DNA from: an uncultured Alphaproteobacteria bacterium
GTDB taxonomy: Bacteria > Pseudomonadota > Alphaproteobacteria > RF32 > CAG-239
NCBI GenBank assembly: GCA_944392225.1
Contig: CALXWB010000012.1
Location: 1-39,860 of the forward strand
Reading direction: 5' to 3'
Length of the DNA: 39,860 nucleotides
Under the pieces are notes generated by a model. It had not been told where the DNA came from, made no database searches, and saw only the letters and a list, made by a program, of their open reading frames with translations. Shown here piece by piece: positions 11,455 through 24,983 of the stretch. Position 1 is the first letter of the stretch, and every line of letters starts with the position of its first letter. A program made the position numbers and the translations under genes.

Positions 11455-14400
11455 ATGTTGAAGTCTTATACGAGCAAAAAACGTGTAAGAAGAAGTTTCG
11501 GCAGAATCGATGCTGTGGCTGAGATGCCGAACTTAATCGAAGTTCAAAAAGGTTCTTATGACAGCTTTATCCAGGCTCCGGGGGCCGAACCCTGCGAATT
11601 TGGTCTGGAAGAAGTTTTCAAATCAATTTTCCCAATTAAAGATTTTTCCGGCAACGGCGAGTTGGAGTTTGTTAAATATGAACTCGAAGAGCCTAAATAT
11701 GACGTTGATGAATGTATCAAACGTGATATGACCTATGCTGCTCCCGTCAAAGCAACCTTGCGTTTGGTTGTTTGGGATACCGATGAAGTGACCGGCGCAA
11801 AATCTATCCATGATATTAAGGAACAAGATGTCTATATGGGCGATATTCCGTTGATGACAGATAAAGGAACTTTTATCTTTAACGGAACTGAGCGCGTTGT
11901 TGTTTCGCAAATGCACCGCTCTCCGGGCGTGTTCTTTGACCATGATAAAGGCAAAACCGTTTCTTCCGGTAAGTATTTGTTTGCTGCCCGCGTTATCCCT
12001 TATCGCGGTTCTTGGCTCGATTTTGAATTTGATGCCAAAGATTTGGTCTATGCACGTATTGACCGCCGCCGTAAATTGCCGGTAACATCTATCCTTTATT
12101 CTCTCTATTCTAAAGAAACAGAAGAGAAAATTGCCGAGCTGGCTAAAGAAGGAAAGGTTATTGACCGCCACGATATCAAGGGTATGGATAAAGAAGAAAT
12201 CCTTGATTATTTCTATGATAAAATTACTTACGTGGCAGATAAAAAAGGTTGGAAAGCCAAGTTTGATCCAGAGCGCTTGAAAGGCGTTAAGTTTGAGTTT
12301 GATTTGGTCGATGCCAAAACCGGCGAAACCGTTTTGGAAAAAGGCAAAAAACTTGCACCGCGTATGGCTCAAAAATTGGTTGACAACGGTTTGGAATTTT
12401 ATAAGGTTGCAAATGAGCAACTTATCGGTAAGTTCTTTGCCAACAATGTGGTTGAACCCAAAACCGGCGAAGTTATTGCCGAGGCCGGTGATGAAATTAC
12501 CCAAGAAGTTTTGGATAAGTTAAGCGCTGCCAAGGTTAAAGAGTTTAAAACCTTGTTTATTGACGGCGTGAATGTCGGCCCATATATCCGCAACACTTTG
12601 GCTGCTGATAAAAACACTTGCCGTGAAGAAGCTTTGCTTGATATCTATCGTGTTATGCGTCCGGGTGAACCACCTACATATGATACTGCAGATCAGCTCT
12701 TTAACGGTTTGTTCTTTGATAACGAACGTTATGACTTGTCTTCTGTCGGTCGTGTTAAAATCAATTCCGCTTTGGATATTTCTTTTGACGAAGCCCCGGA
12801 TACTTGCCGCGTTTTGCGCAAAGATGATATTTTGCGTATTGTTAAACACTTGGTTGAACTCCGCGACGGTAAAGGCGAAGTTGATGATATTGACCACTTG
12901 GGCAACCGTCGTGTTCGCTCTGTCGGTGAGTTGATGGAAAATCAATATCGCATGGGCTTGCTCCGTATGGAAAGAGCCATTCGCGAAAGAATGTCTTCTG
13001 AAGTTTTGAACAATGTCAAACCGCAAGATTTGGTCAACGCCAAACCGATTGCCTCGGTTATCAGAGAGTTCTTCGGTTCTTCTCAATTGTCTCAATTTAT
13101 GGATCAGAACAACCCGTTGTCCGAGATTACACACAAACGTCGTTTGTCTGCTTTGGGCCCCGGTGGTTTGAGCCGTGATCGCGCCGGATTTGAAGTCCGC
13201 GATGTGCACCCAACCCACTATGGTCGTATCTGCCCGATTGAAACACCTGAAGGTCCAAACATTGGTTTGATTAACTCTTTGTCTACTTATGCTCGTATCA
13301 ACAAATATGGCTTTATTGAATGCCCATACCGCAAAGTTGTTAACGGCGTGGTGACCAAAGATGTGGTTTATCTTTCTGCCGATGAGGAAGGTAAGTTCAA
13401 AATTGCTGAGGCTAATGCCAAGGTTAAAGAAGACGGTCATTTTGAAAATGATTTGATTGCTTGCCGTAAAGCCGGTGAGTTTGAATTTGCCAAACCTGAA
13501 GAAATCGACTTCATCGACGTTTCTCCGAAACAATTGGTATCTGTGGCTACGGCCTTGATTCCGTTCTTGGAAAACGACGATGCTAACCGTGCTTTGATGG
13601 GTGCAAACATGCAGCGCCAAGCCGTTCCTTTGCTCCGCTCCGAAGCTCCGTTGGTCGGTACCGGCGTTGAAGGCGTTGTGGCCAAAGATTCGGGTGCTAC
13701 CGTTGTGGCTAAACGTGACGGTGTGGTTTCTCAGGTTGATGCAACCCGTATTGTTGTTACTTCCGAAGGTGAAAATGTAACCGATGCCGGTGTTGATATC
13801 TATAAATTGCAAAAATTCCGTCGTTCTAACCAAAATACCTGCATTAACCAAGTCCCATTGGTGAAAGTTGGTGATAAGGTTAAAGCCGGTGATATTATGG
13901 CTGACGGTCCTTGCACCGAAATGGGCGAGCTTGCTTTGGGTAAAAACGTGCTCGTTGCCTTCATGCCTTGGAACGGTTTGAACTATGAGGATGCTATTTT
14001 GCTTTCTGAGCGTATTTCTCGTGACGATGTCTTTACTTCTCTCCATATTGAAGAGTTTGAAGTTATGGCTCGTGATACCAAGCTCGGACAAGAAGAAATC
14101 ACCCGCGATATTCCAAACGTTGGTGAGGAAGCTTTGCGCAACCTCGATGAGGCCGGTATTGTTTATATCGGTGCCGAAGTTAAAGCCGGTGATATCTTGG
14201 TCGGTAAAGTTACCCCGAAAGGTGAATCTCCCGTTACGCCGGAAGAAAAACTCTTGCGCGCCATCTTTGGTGAAAAAGCCAGCGATGTTCGTGATACTTC
14301 TTTGCGCGTTCAACCGGGTATTGAAGGTATCGTCGTTGACGTTCACGTTTTCTCTCGCCGCGGCGTTGAAAAAGATGAACGTGCTCTCTCCATCGAGCAA

Positions 14401-15627
14401 GAAGAAATTTCTCACTTGGCTAAAGACCGCGATGATGAAATCAATATCATCAAAGCCAGCTTTGAACATCGTTTGAAAGCCATGTTCATCGGTCACGAAG
14501 TGGTTGATGCCCCGAAAGGTATTGCTAAGAAAACCAAGTTGACCGAAGAAGTTTTGGACAGTGTTCCTTCTTCTCAATGGCGCAAAATCGTGGTTAAAGA
14601 CGAAGAAGTTATGTCAAAGGTGGAAGAACTTTGCGCTGCTTTTGATGCACGTGTTGAAAAAGTTCAGAAACACTTTGAAGACAAGGTTGAAAAGGTTCAA
14701 CGCGGTGATGACTTGTTGCCGGGCGTTTTGAAGATGGTTAAGGTCTTCATTGCAACCAAACGTAAGATTCAAACCGGTGATAAAATTGCCGGACGTCACG
14801 GTAACAAAGGTACAATTTCTCGCGTGTTGCCTTTGCAAGATATGCCTTATATGGAAGACGGAACCCCGGTCGATATCGTGTTGAACCCCTTGGGTGTGCC
14901 TTCACGTATGAACGTGGGTCAAATTTTGGAAACGCACTTGGGTTGGGCCGCCAAAGAGCTCGGCAGACAGCTGAACGAAATGATGGACCAATACAAACGC
15001 GGTGAAAAGACCATCCAAGAACTTAATGACGAACTCAAAGCCGTTTACGGTGAAAAACAATATAAAGAAGATATCACTTCTTTGAATGAGAAAGAGTTGG
15101 AAGATATGGTTCACAACCTCAAAAACGGTGTGCCGATGGCTACCCCGGTATTTGACGGTGCATCGAACGATGATATCAACTCCATGCTTTCTTTGGCCGG
15201 TTTACCGACTTCTGGTCAGATTGACCTTTATGACGGTAGAACAGGTGAAAAATTTGACCGTAAGGTTACCGTTGGTATTATCTACATGCTTAAACTTCAC
15301 CACATTGTTGACGAGAAAATGCACGCTCGTTCGGTTGGTCCGTATTCTTTGGTTACACAACAACCTTTGGGCGGTAAAGCTCAATTCGGTGGTCAACGTT
15401 TTGGTGAAATGGAAGTTTGGGCTCTGCAAGCATATGGTGCTGCTTACACCTTGCAAGAAATGCTCACCGTTAAGTCTGATGACGTTAACGGCAGAACCAA
15501 AGTTTACGAAGCTATCGTTCGCGGTGATGACGGATTTGAAGCCGGCGTGCCGGAATCCTTTAACGTTTTGGTTAAAGAAATCAAATCTTTGTGCTTGAAC
15601 GTTGAATTGCTGAACGAAGAAGTTTAA
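11455..15627 (+). CDS. rpoB: RNA polymerase beta subunit
   Basis: This is the catalytic beta subunit, 1390 residues, within the normal proteobacterial length range. The start ATG 11455 follows AAGGA. The protrusion and lobe regions include [23 protein letters not shown] and HRSPGVFF. The rifampicin pocket begins [16 protein letters not shown] (F539); D550, H560 and S565 correspond to E. coli D516, H526 and S531 and are unchanged, so no classic resistance change is present. ERAGFE-type and [14 protein letters not shown] motifs follow. The C-terminal clamp region has [24 protein letters not shown]. rpoC follows after 20 nt. Confidence 0.99.
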   Translation: MLKSYTSKKRVRRSFGRIDAVAEMPNLIEVQKGSYDSFIQAPGAEPCEFGLEEVFKSIFPIKDFSGNGELEFVKYELEEPKYDVDECIKRDMTYAAPVKATLRLVVWDTDEVTGAKSIHDIKEQDVYMGDIPLMTDKGTFIFNGTERVVVSQMHRSPGVFFDHDKGKTVSSGKYLFAARVIPYRGSWLDFEFDAKDLVYARIDRRRKLPVTSILYSLYSKETEEKIAELAKEGKVIDRHDIKGMDKEEILDYFYDKITYVADKKGWKAKFDPERLKGVKFEFDLVDAKTGETVLEKGKKLAPRMAQKLVDNGLEFYKVANEQLIGKFFANNVVEPKTGEVIAEAGDEITQEVLDKLSAAKVKEFKTLFIDGVNVGPYIRNTLAADKNTCREEALLDIYRVMRPGEPPTYDTADQLFNGLFFDNERYDLSSVGRVKINSALDISFDEAPDTCRVLRKDDILRIVKHLVELRDGKGEVDDIDHLGNRRVRSVGELMENQYRMGLLRMERAIRERMSSEVLNNVKPQDLVNAKPIASVIREFFGSSQLSQFMDQNNPLSEITHKRRLSALGPGGLSRDRAGFEVRDVHPTHYGRICPIETPEGPNIGLINSLSTYARINKYGFIECPYRKVVNGVVTKDVVYLSADEEGKFKIAEANAKVKEDGHFENDLIACRKAGEFEFAKPEEIDFIDVSPKQLVSVATALIPFLENDDANRALMGANMQRQAVPLLRSEAPLVGTGVEGVVAKDSGATVVAKRDGVVSQVDATRIVVTSEGENVTDAGVDIYKLQKFRRSNQNTCINQVPLVKVGDKVKAGDIMADGPCTEMGELALGKNVLVAFMPWNGLNYEDAILLSERISRDDVFTSLHIEEFEVMARDTKLGQEEITRDIPNVGEEALRNLDEAGIVYIGAEVKAGDILVGKVTPKGESPVTPEEKLLRAIFGEKASDVRDTSLRVQPGIEGIVVDVHVFSRRGVEKDERALSIEQEEISHLAKDRDDEINIIKASFEHRLKAMFIGHEVVDAPKGIAKKTKLTEEVLDSVPSSQWRKIVVKDEEVMSKVEELCAAFDARVEKVQKHFEDKVEKVQRGDDLLPGVLKMVKVFIATKRKIQTGDKIAGRHGNKGTISRVLPLQDMPYMEDGTPVDIVLNPLGVPSRMNVGQILETHLGWAAKELGRQLNEMMDQYKRGEKTIQELNDELKAVYGEKQYKEDITSLNEKELEDMVHNLKNGVPMATPVFDGASNDDINSMLSLAGLPTSGQIDLYDGRTGEKFDRKVTVGIIYMLKLHHIVDEKMHARSVGPYSLVTQQPLGGKAQFGGQRFGEMEVWALQAYGAAYTLQEMLTVKSDDVNGRTKVYEAIVRGDDGFEAGVPESFNVLVKEIKSLCLNVELLNEEV

Positions 15628-15647
15628 GGTAAAGGAGTTAGATATAA

Positions 15648-19820
<4,173 letters not shown>

Positions 19821-19841
19821 GCCCGTATTTGAAACTTGCAT

Positions 19842-19876
19842 AAAAAAGGCTCTTGGTTTTTCCAAGGGCCTTTTTT
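19842..19876 (+). terminator. Terminator after rpoC
   Basis: AAAAAAGGCTCTTGG (19842-19856) pairs with CCAAGGGCCTTTTTT (19862-19876), with one U-G pair, around a 5-nt T-rich loop. It closes the rpoBC unit. Confidence 0.92.
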
Positions 19877-19965
19877 GGTGCGCTTTAATACTGTGATTAT
19901 TTACTCTTGAAACGTGTGAAATAAGCGTTATCTTATAAAAGAACAACATGTTTCAAGGAGGAAAA

Positions 19966-20481
19966 ATGAAAAGATATTTGCTCTTAACAACAGCTTTGAT
20001 GCTTGTTTCTTCATCAATGGCTTTTGCACAAACCGTGGTTGAAGATAGCCTTAGTGTTCAAGATGATATGGTTGCACAATCTCAGCCGACGGAGGTGTTC
20101 GGTGAGGCAGCAACGGTGCAAGGCGGACAAGATGCCGCGCTGGTTGAACAAGCGACCGATACCGTTAATCCTTTGGGAAACCCTATTCCCAATATGCCGG
20201 ATCCAAGCCCGAGCTTGAACCAACCACAAAAAGCAGCAGTTACACCTCAGGCTGATAAAGTTGATGGTACTCTACCCGCATCTGCAATTCAGCCTATTGA
20301 ACAAGAAAGCAAACAAGGTATTTTGCAGCCCGGAGAGCTTGCTCTGCCGCAACCAAGTGATAAGATTGAAAATGAACTTTACCAATCAGGCAATGATATT
20401 GTTGATGTTCAGGCTTATCCGATTGATGATGTTTCTACAGTGACAGAGCCAAACTTGCAGCCGACTATTGTGGCGCAATGA
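19966..20481 (+). CDS. Exported low-complexity protein of unknown function
   Basis: The ATG at 19966, nine bases downstream of GGAGG, gives 171 residues. The N-terminus MKRYLLLTTALMLVSSSMAFAQ is a clear Sec signal peptide, with cleavage likely near AFA-Q. The mature part is acidic and rich in Gln, Pro, Val, Asp and Ser, with no Cys and no recognisable fold. It is probably periplasmic or surface-exposed and largely disordered. It stands alone between the rpoC terminator and a bidirectional terminator. No family is recognised. Confidence 0.85.
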   Translation: MKRYLLLTTALMLVSSSMAFAQTVVEDSLSVQDDMVAQSQPTEVFGEAATVQGGQDAALVEQATDTVNPLGNPIPNMPDPSPSLNQPQKAAVTPQADKVDGTLPASAIQPIEQESKQGILQPGELALPQPSDKIENELYQSGNDIVDVQAYPIDDVSTVTEPNLQPTIVAQ

Positions 20482-20485
20482 AATA

Positions 20486-20519
20486 AAAAAAATATCACCA
20501 TTTATGGTGATATTTTTTT
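20486..20519. terminator. Bidirectional terminator between convergent genes
   Basis: AAAAAATATCACCA (20487-20500) and TGGTGATATTTTTT (20504-20517) form a 14-bp stem with a TTT spacer. A-runs and T-runs on the two sides let it serve both the plus-strand exported protein and the minus-strand unknown gene. Confidence 0.85.
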
Positions 20520-20521
20520 AT

Positions 20522-21205
20522 TTATATCTCACGTATTTGTTTTTTTGGTGGTATATTATTTGGAATGTTCTTTTGGGGGCTTGAAGAAATTATTCTTCCT
20601 GTAGAATCTGCTATATGACCGTTATCATCAATATGTGCAAATAAGGTATATAAATTTTTTTTATCTGCTGGATTAACTTTTCCGGAAAAAATATTATTCA
20701 TACTCTGAGAAATGCTTGATCTTGGAAAATTCTTTATGGCAATGCGCATTTTATAAACCACTTCGTATAAAGATATTGGGTTGGGGTTTTTTGACATTGG
20801 GTGGCGTTTAAAATCTTCAAACTTGAGTTCTCCGCGTATGAATAATTTTTCTAATCTTAAGATATCTGATTGGTTGTCAATTCGGGCTTGAGATAAGCTT
20901 GTTCCGTCAATTTCACTTTTTAGAACAATGCTGTGATTTAAATAAAAGTCTTCATTAAAATGTTTTGCTGTGTTTTCTGCGTTGGATTTTTGTTTTTTTA
21001 CGATAATAATTCCCGGTTTTTGTGGTGCTTTTGTCGTCTTGGAACTCTCATTTATGGGCTTTTTTTTAAATTTTGCAAAAAGTTTTGCCCAAAAACCTTT
21101 TGTATTGTCATTATTGACTTTGTTTCTGACAACATTGTGGCTGTGTTCAGCACTGATAACATAGACTTTTTTATTGTTGCCGTTTGTATTTTTGTTTTCA
21201 GCCAT
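20522..21205 (-). CDS. Unknown hydrophilic protein
   Basis: This encodes 227 residues starting at the ATG at 21205, preceded by AGGAAC. The N-terminal 75 residues are basic and Asn/Lys-rich with a short aromatic patch (GFWAKLFAKFKKKP), possibly membrane-associated. The middle (about 90-190) is predicted helical, and the last 30 residues are polar. There is no signal peptide or transmembrane segment, and no family is recognised. It is flanked by terminators on both sides and appears monocistronic. Confidence 0.75.
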   Translation of the reverse strand: MAENKNTNGNNKKVYVISAEHSHNVVRNKVNNDNTKGFWAKLFAKFKKKPINESSKTTKAPQKPGIIIVKKQKSNAENTAKHFNEDFYLNHSIVLKSEIDGTSLSQARIDNQSDILRLEKLFIRGELKFEDFKRHPMSKNPNPISLYEVVYKMRIAIKNFPRSSISQSMNNIFSGKVNPADKKNLYTLFAHIDDNGHIADSTGRIISSSPQKNIPNNIPPKKQIREI

Positions 21206-21320
21206 AATCTTGTTCCTTTTTGTTTTATCTGATGTCTATATTATACCTTAAGTTGGCTGATTCGTAAATATATTTTTTTGTCTAGAAAATTAGTGCATTT
21301 TTTATATAATTTTATGGCAA

Positions 21321-21350
21321 AATAAAAAAGGACACTTGTTTAGTGTCCTT
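21321..21350 (-). terminator. Terminator of trmB
   Basis: AAGGACACT (21328-21336) and AGTGTCCTT (21342-21350) form a 9-bp stem with loop TGTTT. Read on the minus strand, a T-run follows (complement of the A-run at 21321-21329). It lies directly after the trmB stop. Confidence 0.85.
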
Positions 21351-21355
21351 AGAAA

Positions 21356-22162
21356 TTATATTTTAGCAAAATCAAGGAAAACGGGGCGTCTGCCTTCTTT
21401 TAGGGCTTTGAGCTCATATTTGGTTTGAACCCAATCTGCCGGTTCTTTCTTCCAGTCATTGCCGCATTTTGCCGTCCAGACAAAATTGCCGTTTTCTTTG
21501 ACTTGTCTCAAGGCCCAGCCTTTATATATTTTATGGTCGGTGGCAATGCGTAATATACCGCCTTTTTTCATGATACGCGCGATTTCTTTTAAATTATCGG
21601 GGTTGACAAAGCGGCGGTGTGCATGGCGCTTCTTGGGCCAGGGATCGGGAAACAAAATATAGACCTTATCCAAAAAAGCATCGGGAATCTGTTGGAACAA
21701 CAAACGAATATCATCATCAAACACGCGGATATTATCCACTCGTCCGTCTTCTAAGGTGATTTTTTCCGGCAAATGAGCGCCTTCTTTGATGCCGGTTATC
21801 AAGGAAAGCAGATTGGCAACGCCGTTTTGAAAAACCTCTGCACCGATAAAGCCGATTTCAGGGTGGTTTTTGGCTTGTCCGGCAAGGTGCTGTCCATCAC
21901 CAAAACCAATTTCCAAAGCCACCTTTTCAACAGGCATAGCAAAAAGCTTTTCTTTATCAAAAACGCTGTCTTTGGTGATTTTTATTTTCGGCAAAAAAGC
22001 TTCCAGCAAGGTGGATTTTGCTTTCCTTATGATTCTGCCTTTACGCCGACCGTAAAATTTGGGCTTGTCATAGCCGTTATATGGCGTAAAAGATGATTTC
22101 TTTTCGCTGATTGTGATTTTTATGTCGCCCTGTTTAAAGGTTTTTTCGTTGCTTGTTTCCAT
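21356..22162 (-). CDS. trmB: tRNA (guanine-N7-)-methyltransferase
   Basis: TrmB uses S-adenosylmethionine to methylate N7 of G46 in the variable loop of tRNAs. The product has 268 residues, with a longer N-terminal extension than the E. coli enzyme. The SAM-binding motif EIGFGDGQ begins at residue 84, the fold continues through IGAEVFQNGV, and the substrate-binding signature FPDPWPKKRHAHRR lies at 171-184. The last residues (DWVQTKYELKALKEGR) match the family's C-terminal T-x-[FY]-E motif. It lies downstream of the XRE regulator on the same strand, with a terminator between them. Confidence 0.95.
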   Translation of the reverse strand: METSNEKTFKQGDIKITISEKKSSFTPYNGYDKPKFYGRRKGRIIRKAKSTLLEAFLPKIKITKDSVFDKEKLFAMPVEKVALEIGFGDGQHLAGQAKNHPEIGFIGAEVFQNGVANLLSLITGIKEGAHLPEKITLEDGRVDNIRVFDDDIRLLFQQIPDAFLDKVYILFPDPWPKKRHAHRRFVNPDNLKEIARIMKKGGILRIATDHKIYKGWALRQVKENGNFVWTAKCGNDWKKEPADWVQTKYELKALKEGRRPVFLDFAKI

Positions 22163-22200
22163 TTCTTTTCTCTGTAAAAATTATTTTTGCTCATCATAAT

Positions 22201-22235
22201 AAAAAAAGCCGGTAAAAACCAGCTTTTTTTACTTG
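22201..22235 (-). terminator. Terminator of the XRE regulator
   Basis: AGCCGGT (22207-22213) and ACCAGCT (22218-22224) form a stem around AAAA. Read on the minus strand, the one unmatched position becomes a U-G pair and a T-run follows, so it is better as a minus-strand terminator. Confidence 0.7.
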
Positions 22236-22248
22236 AATGTGTATTTGA

Positions 22249-22764
22249 TTATTTTTTATCAGAGTCTTCATCATCGTCATCATTATTGTTGTATGTTGTT
22301 TTTGACATGGCGATGATTAAGTCAAACATATGTTTTGCCGCTTTGCGGTTTGGAATTTTGTAATAAGCTTTAACAAGCTCAATGGTTTCTTGACGATGCA
22401 TCGGATCAAGATCGATATTTTCATCTTCTTCAGCCAAAGCGAGCGGATGACTGTCGGGAATGCTGAACATTCTCGGGCTTTGGTTGGCAACTTCTTTATC
22501 CATGTCTTCATAGAAAAAGCCGATCGGAACTTCCAAAACTTTGCCAATATCCCACAAGCGGCTGGCACCAACGCGGTTCATGCCTCTTTCATATTTTTGA
22601 ACCTGTTGAAAAGTCAGCCCCAACATGGAAGCCAATTTTTCTTGGCTCAAACCCAACAATGTTCTTCTTAAACGAATACGATTGCCGACATGCACGTCAA
22701 TCGGATTTGGTTCTCCTTGCGGCGTGCGTCCGCGGCTTGATCTTTTAATTATTTCTGCAGTCAT
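22249..22764 (-). CDS. XRE-family transcriptional regulator
   Basis: This encodes 171 residues. A helix-turn-helix of the Cro/CI type occupies about residues 24-82 (HVGNRIRLRRTLLGLSQEKL, then GLTFQQVQKYERGMNRVGAS). The wording GLSQEKLA...TFQQVQKYERG...R is typical of a regulator conserved across alphaproteobacteria and often placed beside lnt. The middle region (LEVPIGFFYEDM) also matches that group. The tail is a run of Asp, Glu and Lys. An AT-rich inverted repeat lies 20 bp upstream of the start and may be its own operator. Targets are unknown. Confidence 0.92.
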   Translation of the reverse strand: MTAEIIKRSSRGRTPQGEPNPIDVHVGNRIRLRRTLLGLSQEKLASMLGLTFQQVQKYERGMNRVGASRLWDIGKVLEVPIGFFYEDMDKEVANQSPRMFSIPDSHPLALAEEDENIDLDPMHRQETIELVKAYYKIPNRKAAKHMFDLIIAMSKTTYNNNDDDDEDSDKK

Positions 22765-22784
22765 ATTTTTATATCCTTTTATTT

Positions 22785-22809
22785 ATCATATTATTTATAT
22801 AAATATGAT
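22785..22809. promoter_or_regulatory. Candidate operator upstream of the XRE gene
   Basis: ATCATAT (22785-22791) and ATATGAT (22803-22809) flank an inner TTATATAA (22795-22802). This gives a 25-bp near-palindrome directly upstream of the regulator's start. Its position suits autoregulation, but AT-rich sequence makes chance palindromes easy. Confidence 0.35.
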
Positions 22810-22907
22810 TTTTAGGCTATTACGTCAACAAATATTTTATATAATATGTTATATTGTTGATTTATTATATTTGCAAGCCCTTTCCTTATTTTTGAAAATT
22901 CAATTCA

Positions 22908-24455
22908 TTAGCTTTTTTTGCCCAAATAAAAAAAAGATATTAAAATATTAATCAAACATAATATAAGAGGGACAAAATTGCCGCATTGGTTATAAATTGT
23001 GGAAATTGACGGCGTTTGCGGGAGCCTGACATCGAGATATCCCTTTTGGTTAAGGTCAATTTTGTTGATAACTTCGCCATATGGGGATATCAGCGCGCTA
23101 ATGCCGGTGTTGGCCACCCGCACGATTGTTTTTCCTTCTTCTACGGCACGCAAACTTGTGCTGACAAGGTGCTGATAGGGGCCTTGAGAGTTGCCATACC
23201 AACCATCATTGGTCAAGTTTACAATCCATTTCGGTTGATTTGTTTGTGGCAAAATTTGGTGCGGAAAAATAATTTCATAGCAAATCAGCGTGCTCATGCT
23301 CGGATAATGGCCGATTTTGATGGTTTGCGGGCCATTACCTGCCGCAAAATCGGCCACCGTGTTGGTTATGGGGCGAACCCATTGCGGCAGATATGCTTTT
23401 AAGGGAATATATTCACCAAACGGAACCAGGTGACTCTTGTCATAATAGCCAACTATTTTTCCCTGTTTGTTAATGATATACATGGAATTTGCCGGACGCA
23501 GGCCGTCTTCAGCCAGAACATAGCGCACCAAACCCGTTATCAAATAGCCATTGTTGGGTATGGCTGCGGTTATTTTTTCCATATATTGCGGTTCAAAATC
23601 TAAGGCAAACGGGGTGGCTGTTTCTCCCCAGATGACAAAATCTATATCTTCCAATCCCGGGCTTTGCGACAGCTTGATATGTTCAGCAAAGTTTTCTTCC
23701 AGTTTTTGACGATTCCACTTCATCTCTTGCGGAATGGCCGGTTGCACAATGCGGATTTTAATATCTGAATCTTGTGTGTCTGCCGTATGTAAACGTATAA
23801 GCCCAAAGACATATAAAAAGGCAAAAATCAGCACAATACTGCCAACGGATGTGCGCGCGCTGTTTCGGTCTTTATTTTTTATCCATAAAAAAGGGGCTGA
23901 ACAGGCCAATAAAAGCAGCAAAGATAAGCCATAGGTTCCACCAACCGAGGCAAACTGGATGAGCTCATTGCTGAAAGCTAAACTTGAACCGATTAAGTTC
24001 CAGGGAAAACCCGTTAAGATAAAGCTCCTTATCCACTCAAATATGACCCAAAAGGCAGAAAAACAAAGCCAACGCGCATAAATGTTTTTGGCATGAAAAC
24101 TCAGCCAAGCCGGAAAAGCAATAAACAAGCCAAAAAAAGCACCACTTGCCAGCAAAACAAGAGGATATAAGCCGCCAAAACGCTCTACATCTATCAGCAA
24201 AGCATTGCCGATCCAAGATAGGTTGCAGGCAAAAAAGCCAAAACCGAACCAATAGCCAAAGGCAAAGCTTTGTCTTTGGTTTTGAGCGCTATTTAATATC
24301 AGCAAGAAGCTGCTCAGCGTCAAAAACAACCACGGCAGTTCATAAAACGGTGGCAATGCTCGAACACTCAGCATGCCCAAAAGAAAGCACAATATTTTTT
24401 TGTGTTCCATATTGTGCTTGAAAAAAGTTTTTATTGATTCCGGTATTTTATACAA
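22908..24455 (-). CDS. lnt: Apolipoprotein N-acyltransferase
   Basis: Lnt adds the third acyl chain to the N-terminal cysteine of lipoproteins in the inner membrane. The product has 515 residues. About residues 17-220 contain multiple transmembrane helices. A periplasmic nitrilase-type domain follows with the catalytic triad E278 (WGETATPF), K340 (YYDKSHLVPFGEY) and C392 (STLICYEIIFP). One membrane helix ends the protein. I kept the TTG start at 24455 because AGGA lies seven bases upstream and immediately after the ybeY stop; an in-frame ATG at 24410 has no ribosome site. It is the last gene of miaB-phoH-ybeY-lnt. The usual corC between ybeY and lnt is absent. Confidence 0.95.
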   Translation of the reverse strand: MYKIPESIKTFFKHNMEHKKILCFLLGMLSVRALPPFYELPWLFLTLSSFLLILNSAQNQRQSFAFGYWFGFGFFACNLSWIGNALLIDVERFGGLYPLVLLASGAFFGLFIAFPAWLSFHAKNIYARWLCFSAFWVIFEWIRSFILTGFPWNLIGSSLAFSNELIQFASVGGTYGLSLLLLLACSAPFLWIKNKDRNSARTSVGSIVLIFAFLYVFGLIRLHTADTQDSDIKIRIVQPAIPQEMKWNRQKLEENFAEHIKLSQSPGLEDIDFVIWGETATPFALDFEPQYMEKITAAIPNNGYLITGLVRYVLAEDGLRPANSMYIINKQGKIVGYYDKSHLVPFGEYIPLKAYLPQWVRPITNTVADFAAGNGPQTIKIGHYPSMSTLICYEIIFPHQILPQTNQPKWIVNLTNDGWYGNSQGPYQHLVSTSLRAVEEGKTIVRVANTGISALISPYGEVINKIDLNQKGYLDVRLPQTPSISTIYNQCGNFVPLILCLINILISFFYLGKKS

Positions 24456-24464
24456 GTTTTTATC

Positions 24465-24983
24465 CTAGTAAGGGTTGGCAATGTGCATGGAAGCCAAAAT
24501 GGCAATTTCATAGCTTTCCATTTCTTCGGCTTCATCATCTTCCATATGGTCAAAGCCCAAAAGGTGCAAAATGCCGTGAATAAACAAATGACAATAGTGA
24601 TCATGCAGGCTGATTTGTTTTTCTGCGGCTTCTCTTTGCATGGTTTCCAGGGCAATCATGATATCCCCCAGTTCAATGACGTTGCTTCTGGCAATTTCTT
24701 CATAAAAAAACTCGTCATCTATATTGGCAAAAGACAAGACATTGGTGGGTTTATCCATATGTCTGAACTTGGCATTTAAGGCATGAATATTTTCATCATT
24801 GCTCAAACATAAGTTGATATCTATGGGGTTGTCGGTTTGCAAAAAATCTATCTCTTTATGTTCTTTGACATAAGTTAAGGTTCTGTCGAGAACATCTTCG
24901 GAGAGCTCTTGCAAAGAGGAAAGGGCTTTGTTCCAGCCCTCCTCTTCAATATCAATGTTCAAATTGAAATTATTCTTCGCCAT
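24465..24983 (-). CDS. ybeY: Endoribonuclease YbeY, rRNA maturation factor
   Basis: YbeY is a zinc endoribonuclease needed for 16S rRNA 3'-end maturation and ribosome quality control. Starting at the ATG at 24983 it has 172 residues. The metal-binding motif HGILHLLGFDH carries H136, H140 and H146. MDKPTNVLSF (about 76-85) and ELGDIMIA (about 104-111) are also family signatures. The chosen start overlaps the phoH stop by 14 nt and follows GGAG by 11 nt; longer in-frame starts reach deep into phoH and look unlikely. The C-terminal half is normal in length. Confidence 0.95.
   Translation of the reverse strand: MAKNNFNLNIDIEEEGWNKALSSLQELSEDVLDRTLTYVKEHKEIDFLQTDNPIDINLCLSNDENIHALNAKFRHMDKPTNVLSFANIDDEFFYEEIARSNVIELGDIMIALETMQREAAEKQISLHDHYCHLFIHGILHLLGFDHMEDDEAEEMESYEIAILASMHIANPY

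Noticed and set aside
13069..13150. Rifampicin-resistance changes in rpoB
   Set aside because: The residues equivalent to E. coli D516, H526 and S531 are unchanged.
12520..14577. A 685-codon open frame on the minus strand inside rpoB
   Set aside because: It is antisense to an intact, highly conserved gene and has the Phe/Asn/Thr-rich composition produced by reading biased codons backwards. No ribosome site or family match is apparent.
24410..24410. ATG as the lnt start
   Set aside because: It has no ribosome site, while the upstream TTG at 24455 has AGGA at good spacing just after the ybeY stop.
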